Part shown: positions 12,901-20,000 of the stretch, piece by piece | Layout of the letters: the number at the start of each line of letters is the position of its first letter | Position numbering within the stretch: the first letter of the stretch is position 1 | Assembly (NCBI RefSeq): GCF_000188695.1 | Contig: NW_004754913.1 | Coordinates: forward strand, 102,243 to 122,242 | Origin: Salpingoeca rosetta | Taxonomy: Eukaryota; Opisthokonta; Choanoflagellata; Craspedida; Salpingoecidae | Length of the DNA stretch: 20,000 nt | Reading direction: 5' to 3' | Translations under genes and position numbers: made by a program | The notes under the pieces: generated by a model | What the model was told of the DNA's origin: nothing | Databases searched by the model: none | The model's input: only the letters and a program-made list of their open reading frames with translations

Positions 12901-14848
12901 AGTCATTGTATCCGGCGTCCCTGTCGTAGGAGTAAGTGCTGCTGGTACTCGTGTTGATGAGGGCAGCCAGCAGCTGCAGGTGGTCGTGCAGAAGGTTGGG
13001 GTTGTTGGCGGAGAAGAGTTGAATCGTGTTGGGATCGGACACGAGAGCGCGCTGGATCAGGACTCGCGTGCTGGGGTGACCCTGCCGTGACTGCAACTCG
13101 CCAACCAGACTGCTAGTATCAATCATCGTGAGCAAGCGCAGCACCTGGTGACCCGTCAGAGCCTTAATGAGTGCGGTGTCATTCAGCACGTCGTCCATGA
13201 GTACGTGCATTGATGTCATGTTCAGCAGGGCACGCAGCGCGCCGTCGTTGTCGTCGCGGCGCAGAAACCGCTGGATGAAGAAGCGAATTGCCTTTGCATG
13301 GAGCTGCTGGTTGTCTGTTGCAAAATCGCTGAACACGTGCACGTGCGCAGTCTTGTCATCCTCGATTACAACGACTCTGTCGTAACCAGGCTGCCACTCT
13401 GGAAATGTTGATTTCTTGAAGAGCTTGTATGGGATGGTTGTGGGGCTGGGAACACGAAGGATGAAATCCTTGGTGTAGTAGCTGTAGTCACTGCCGCGGT
13501 TGCTGAGAAAGGCCGAGCGGGTTTGGTGCGTGGTCCGACACCCCCTGTGCTTCTTCGTGCCTTTCTTCGTGCCTTTCTTCTTGTTCTTGCCCTTGCTCTT
13601 GCTGTTTCCCTTCTTCCATTGTTGCCTTGGTCTGGACGGCCGACCAACCCCCAGGGTGGACCTTGCGTCACGCAACTCCTCCTCCTCCTCCTCCTCCTCA
13701 TCATCATCATCATCATCGTCAACATCATCACTGTCATTGTCATCATCGTCATGTTGCTCTGGCAGCCGTGTTTCGGCGTTTGGCAGCCACTTTCCCTTGC
13801 CGTCTGCGTCGCAACATCTGCCAAAAGCAGGATGGCCTCCGAGCATGTGGATGATTTGTCGGCGTCTCTCCATCACGTGCACGTGCTGTGGAACAGGGCG
13901 ACGAAACGTGGCGGTGTGAGCTGCCGTCAGAAAGGAGGGTGAGTGTGCACGCATGTTCTGCAAACAACAGCAACAGAGCGGCCATAGGATGAGATGGTGT
14001 GCCATTCTATTGGAGTGGGATTGTGTACAACTTACTACGTGAACGTCGCGGGTGCGTTGTGCGTGCGACGACACTGTCGCGCTTGCCTGAGTACCAGCTG
14101 CAAAGCGAGAATCAAGCAAGAACAACCCCCCATGTTGCTGTGAGCTTGTTTCCAAATGAGAAGGCGAGGCAACGCGCACGGTGTTGCTTGCAGGGTCAGG
14201 GCAGGGACATGCACACAAAACAGCGAGGGATCGAATACCTGCAGTCAAAACAGGGCCACTGTTGCCTGTTGCGAATGGTGGAGGAGCCTTGGAGTGGCTG
14301 TGCGGTGCTCCCATCAGCGACGTGGTTGTTTCCAGCACACCTCTGACGGCTGGGAAGTTGGTGGTCCTTCCCGAATTTGGGTGTTGTGGTAGTGGTGGCT
14401 GGACAGTCGCGGGAAGCTGCTGGCTGCATGAGTGTTCTGGCTGTTGTTGCGCATTTAATGGTTGCGGATGTCCACGGTCAACGGCACTGACATTCTCGTG
14501 CTGATTAGACCTTGGGTCTTGGGTTTGGTGTGTCTGGGTGCGCGTCATGTGCGCTTGAAGTGTTGCCATTGCGACCTGCATTTGCTCTGGTGAGAGCGAG
14601 GCCAATGTCGCGGGGTTCTGCAAAGCGGCTAGAAGGTTAGTCGCATCTACGGCGGGTTGCTGCTGCGTTTGCTGCCCTGCGTGATCTTGTGCTGTTGACT
14701 GGCTTGAGACTGGCGTGATATCTGTCGAAGCTGCTCGTCCCGCATGTTGGGTGTCCATTTCATGGGTCGCAGTCAGGGAAGATGTGTCTGGCGGATGCCT
14801 GTCCTCCCCTGAGTCGACAGGGTTTTGCTGTTTCGGTTCGTCGTCCAT
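2..14848 (-). CDS. RNF213-like: RNF213 (mysterin)-like giant AAA+ ATPase / RING E3 ubiquitin ligase, C terminus cut by window edge
   Basis: One open frame of about 4,949 codons. The start is the first ATG after an in-frame TGA near 14915, with A at -3 and G at +4. RNF213 proteins combine a dynein-like ring of six AAA units, of which AAA3 and AAA4 are the ATP-binding ones, with a C-terminal E3 module; known roles include lipid-droplet and antimicrobial ubiquitylation in the cytosol. Visible here in order: Q/S/T-rich disordered N terminus (1-360); acidic run then Lys-rich run (364-420); helical region with His/Gln and Lys runs; P-loop remnant at G2107-K-S; AAA3 Walker A GHAGCGKTS at 2637 and Walker B FLDEINTC (D2818, E2819); AAA4 Walker A GKPGNSKT at 3087 and Walker B VVVLDEVGL (D3162, E3163); SNWALDAAKMNR at 3198; PPFLNRFEKH at 3500; poly-Q at 3649; acidic linkers; RING at 4681-4717. 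The SNWALD and LNR-EKH blocks are family hallmarks I recognise. Human RNF213 has over 1,000 residues after the RING, so roughly 3 kb more coding sequence is expected to the left. The family call is firm; orthology is inferred. Confidence 0.93.
698..808 (-). other. RING finger (C3HC4) of the RNF213-like protein
   Basis: Residues 4681-4717 have the spacing C-x2-C-x10-C-x-H-x2-C-x2-C-x10-C-x2-C: C4681, C4684, C4695, H4697, C4700, C4703, C4714 and C4717. It opens with CPIC and closes with CPSC. All eight zinc ligands of a C3HC4 RING are present. A tryptophan (W4707) lies four residues after C4703, where E2-binding RINGs often carry one. The RING sits far C-terminal of the AAA core, as in RNF213. 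The RZ finger, to which much of human RNF213's ligase activity has been attributed, would lie further left, outside the window. Confidence 0.95.
1278..1378 (-). repeat. second acidic tract upstream of the RING
   Basis: This Asp/Glu-rich stretch (about residues 4491-4524) contains runs of five to six Asp with interspersed Glu, Ser, Tyr and Gly. With the tract at 1838-1976 it places two highly charged linkers in the roughly 400 residues before the RING. Confidence 0.85.
1838..1976 (-). repeat. long acidic (Asp-rich) tract
   Basis: GAC/GAT codons encode a strongly acidic stretch of about 45 residues, including an uninterrupted run of about 11 Asp, near residues 4292-4337. The plus strand shows it as TCATCG repeats. 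It is in frame and has no stop. Confidence 0.88.
3430..3620 (-). repeat. Asp/Gly-rich low-complexity linker
   Basis: The frame reads as repeated GDYGDYGDGGGYDGDGG-type units followed by an Asp run (DDDD) and a Glu/Asp stretch, then a Lys-rich patch. On the plus strand this appears as CCATCATAAC and CGCCATAAT repeats. It is probably a flexible spacer between folded parts. Confidence 0.8.
3860..3904 (-). repeat. poly-glutamine tract (about 15 Q) in the RNF213-like protein
   Basis: Alternating CAA and CAG codons encode about 15 glutamines at residues 3649-3663. The tract lies between the AAA4 core and an acidic, Gly/Asp-rich linker. The mixed CAA/CAG codons make it less prone to slippage than pure CAG. 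Confidence 0.9.
4290..5660 (-). other. AAA4-type ATPase module of the RNF213-like protein
   Basis: The P-loop is IGKPGNSKT (G3087, K3093; plus-strand 5590), a form typical of RNF213 AAA4, where a small residue precedes the lysine. Walker B is VVVLDEVGLTEHS (D3162, E3163; 5365), followed by NPLKVLHAKLE. The sensor-1 region SNWALDAAKMNRA is at 5257-5220 and a GLRDFYS block follows. Further on, a segment with LYDMLNQSY and PPFLNRFEKH (4351-4320) matches the strongly conserved stretch that follows AAA4 in this family. All the catalytic residues I can check are present. Confidence 0.92.
6100..7060 (-). other. AAA3-type ATPase module of the RNF213-like protein
   Basis: A hydrophobic strand (PCILM) leads into the P-loop GHAGCGKTS, with G2637 at plus-strand position 6940 and K2643 as the nucleotide-binding lysine. 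The Walker B motif is FLDEINTC, with D2818 and the catalytic-type E2819 near 6397. It is followed by an ACNPYKRR block that fits the sensor-1 and arginine region. This matches the GxTGCGKT / DE-N-T pattern of RNF213 AAA3. Walker A and Walker B are about 175 residues apart, far more than usual, because a low-complexity insert with a 51-residue repeat lies between them. The module should be catalytically competent if the insert loops out. Confidence 0.88.
6466..6722 (-). repeat. direct duplication, 153-bp period, inside the AAA3 insert
   Basis: The segment beginning at 6483 recurs at 6636 with only a few substitutions and one 9-bp length difference. The similarity extends a little upstream of each start. 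In the protein each copy contains DGDADPNAPGSASTSS and QGQTNDQ. The period is 51 codons, so the reading frame is kept. High nucleotide identity suggests a recent duplication. Confidence 0.9.
8480..8590 (-). other. degenerate P-loop, probably an inactive AAA unit
   Basis: Residues around 2092-2120 form a beta strand (AVTVVA) followed by SEYAQQGKSTFIQQHL. The GKS of a Walker A motif is intact at G2107, K2108 and S2109 (plus-strand 8530), but the first glycine of GxxxxGK[ST] is replaced by glutamate. An acidic, Ser/Gly-rich linker follows directly (8480-8220). RNF213 has several AAA units that have lost ATPase residues, and the position upstream of AAA3 fits one of those. Assigning it to a specific unit (AAA1 or AAA2) is inference. 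Confidence 0.6.
11862..11935 (-). repeat. His/Gln-rich tract
   Basis: On the minus strand the codons alternate CAG/CAT/CAC and give repeated HHQQ units near residues 972-996, preceded by an Arg/Lys-rich patch (RRRHRQRAQ). The DNA is a CTGGTGGTG-type repeat on the plus strand. Confidence 0.85.
12445..12474 (-). repeat. poly-lysine run (about 8 AAG codons)
   Basis: Consecutive AAG codons encode about eight lysines near residues 792-800, inside the N-terminal helical region. This is a basic patch that is not a known conserved part of RNF213. Confidence 0.85.
12720..12800 (-). repeat. His/Asp repeat followed by Ser run
   Basis: The minus-strand frame reads as HDDHDDHDDHDHDHH and then a short Ser run, near residues 684-710. 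The plus strand is a GTGGTCGTC repeat. It is in-frame low complexity of unknown role. Confidence 0.75.
13540..13762 (-). repeat. Asp/Glu run followed by Lys-rich KGTKK repeats
   Basis: GAT and GAG codons encode an acidic run ending in about seven Glu (13762-13680). About 20 residues later comes a basic segment with GNSKSKGKNKKKGTKKGTKK. The basic part contains a short 15-bp direct repeat (KGTKK). Juxtaposed acidic and basic disordered tracts are at residues about 363-437. Confidence 0.85.
13958..14035 (-). other. candidate 78-nt in-frame intron
   Basis: On the minus strand the segment starts GTAAGT and ends with a T/G-rich tract and TTTGCAG. It is exactly 26 codons long, begins at a codon boundary and has no in-frame stop, so the frame is open whether or not it is removed. 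If translated it would add an odd WPLCCCCLQ peptide. The splice signals are good, but I cannot prove splicing from sequence. Confidence 0.5.
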
Positions 14849-15050
14849 TTTGTGCGGAAAAGAAGCGAATGCGTTTTGTGTAGTGTGTGCTCGCAGTCGC
14901 CGCTTGAGCCTTCAAGTGTCGTCGCTTGGCAGACTGGAAGGAGGGAAGGGAGGTGCTGGCTTGACGAGGAGTGAAGGGCAGAGAAATGAAGTGCAAAGAG
15001 TGCGACTCAGAACAACACGGCCACCTGCAGCTGCACAAGGAGAGAACCAG

Positions 15051-15136
15051 TGTGTGTGTGTGTGTGTGTGTGTGTCTGTGTGTGTGTCTGTGTGTGTGTG
15101 TCTGTGTGTGTGTCTGTGTGTGTGTGTGTGTGTGTG
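15051..15136. repeat. interrupted TG microsatellite in the divergent promoter
   Basis: TG units are interrupted at fairly regular intervals by TCTG, giving TG blocks separated by single C substitutions. The array ends at CGGCCGG. Confidence 0.95.
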
Positions 15137-15421
15137 CGGCCGGTGAGAGGGCGAGAGAGATAAATCACAACAAAAGCCGTTTTGACTTACGACCGAAGGA
15201 AAGGGCCCAAAGCGACACAGCGACACAGCGTTTGTCACGCTCCATGGTGTGACTGTATTTTTTTGTTTCCCATGCGCAACGTCGTCCCTCCTGCTGCCTG
15301 TGGCCTGTGCGGTGTCTTGTCTTGCTTGTTCGCTTCTTCCTTTCGTCTGACAAGCAACCAGCTGCAAGGACTGCGGGTTGTCTGGTTGTATCAGCGCCAT
15401 GACACCCACGCACACAACAAC

Positions 15422-15426
15422 CCAAT
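15422..15426 (+). promoter_or_regulatory. CCAAT box candidate
   Basis: A CCAAT pentamer (CCCAATCAG context, which matches the extended NF-Y consensus CCAATCA) lies about 83 bp upstream of the CofD-like start codon. NF-Y sites often lie 60-100 bp from transcription starts. No TATA box is obvious near it. Confidence 0.4.
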
Positions 15427-15491
15427 CAGTCGTTTTTGTGTGTGTCATCGAGCCCTCCAACAAAACTGCTGAGTGCGCAATTTGCCTACTT

Positions 15492-15503
15492 ATGTTGTCG
15501 TGA
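15492..15503 (+). other. three-codon upstream ORF
   Basis: ATG TTG TCG TGA ends five bases before the CofD-like ATG at 15509. If the 5' leader includes it, ribosomes would meet this minimal ORF first. It is out of frame with nothing else of note. Confidence 0.45.
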
Positions 15504-15508
15504 GTGAG

Positions 15509-18732
<3,224 letters not shown>

Positions 18733-19140
18733 CGTGGCTGTGGCTCATGCGCTGTTGTGGCGTCGAACACACTCCAAGCGTTCACGTCGCGCTGGCTTGC
18801 ACGGCATCTCCAACCGCCGCCGTGCTGGTTCTCGGCGCTCTCTTGCCCGTGTTACCCTCGTGTATCAGCAACCCACATAAGTGAACGCAAACCAAGCACA
18901 CCCAAGCACAACAGGCAAGAGCACGTGCATGAGAGCACAGTGGAAGCACTGCACTGCACATCACACCTCATCACACCTCACATCACACGTCACGAGTTGT
19001 TGGCAAACAAGCAAACACGCAAATGCAGCGTCAGCAAAAGCACACGACGACAACGAAGAAGAGACAACATTCACAACCGCTTTCACCTTTTTGGCAGACA
19101 CACATCCGCGCACCACCAATACACACCACACACAGGCACC
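18733..19140. other. intergenic region between the CofD-like and UBA-domain genes
   Basis: This is 408 bp between a stop codon and the next start on the same strand. It contains short direct repeats of TCACACCTCA near 18960-18985 and A/C-rich sequence before the next ATG. I see no AATAAA signal and no convincing ORF with family features. Confidence 0.6.

Positions 19141-20000
<860 letters not shown>

Larger units (their letters stand above)
14849..15508. promoter_or_regulatory. divergent intergenic region between the RNF213-like and CofD-like genes
   Basis: The two start codons face away from each other, separated by 660 bp. I find no long credible ORF on either strand. It contains an imperfect TG array (15051-15136), a purine-rich patch with AGATAAATC just after it, and a CCAAT pentamer at 15422-15426, about 83 bp before the CofD-like ATG. 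It probably holds both promoters; whether they share control elements is inference. Confidence 0.6.

Noticed and set aside
15051..15136. regularly interrupted repeat that might suggest a CRISPR-like array
   Set aside because: It is a dinucleotide microsatellite with point substitutions; there are no unique spacers and the context is eukaryotic.
15156..15166. AGATAAATC as a TATA box or poly(A) signal
   Set aside because: It is not a good match to either consensus and no transcript end or start can be placed from sequence alone.

Overview
This is a GC-rich piece of nuclear eukaryotic genome. It has spliced genes with GT-AG introns, introns packed with CA/TG dinucleotide repeats, and proteins full of simple-sequence runs (poly-D/E, poly-Q, poly-K, His/Gln). 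Nothing looks bacterial, plastid or viral. I see an RNF213 (mysterin)-type giant AAA+/RING protein beside a eukaryotic CofD/UPF0052-type gene. My best guess is a free-living unicellular eukaryote, possibly a choanoflagellate or a relative; that assignment is inference and is low confidence.

Layout. (1) Positions 14848 down to 2 on the minus strand form one reading frame of about 4,949 codons that stays open to the left edge. It encodes most of an RNF213-like protein: a disordered N terminus, a long helical region, a degenerate P-loop, two canonical AAA+ modules (P-loops near 6940 and 5590), low-complexity linkers and a C3HC4 RING finger (808-698). The C terminus lies outside the window. (2) Positions 14849-15508 are a 660-bp divergent intergenic region with a TG-rich tract and a CCAAT box. 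(3) Positions 15509-18732 on the plus strand hold a gene of the CofD-like family (UPF0052; related to bacterial YvcK and archaeal CofD). I could resolve ten exons from splice sites, phase and family motifs. The exon or exons that should carry the DDGG and GDIR motifs are missing, next to a long CA tract. (4) Positions 18733-19140 are intergenic. (5) From 19141 to the right edge on the plus strand is the start of a third gene, whose first three exons encode an N-terminal UBA-like domain followed by a Ser/Ala-rich linker.

Genes 1 and 3 both carry ubiquitin-related domains (RING E3 ligase; UBA-like domain). The CofD-like gene between them has no established connection to ubiquitin, so I do not claim a shared pathway. 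The most unusual structure is in the two plus-strand genes. Nearly every intron contains a dinucleotide tract, with TG tracts next to 5' splice sites and CA tracts next to 3' splice sites, so several exons are flanked by mutually complementary repeats. The neighbouring 14.8-kb minus-strand frame has essentially no introns and no dinucleotide arrays.
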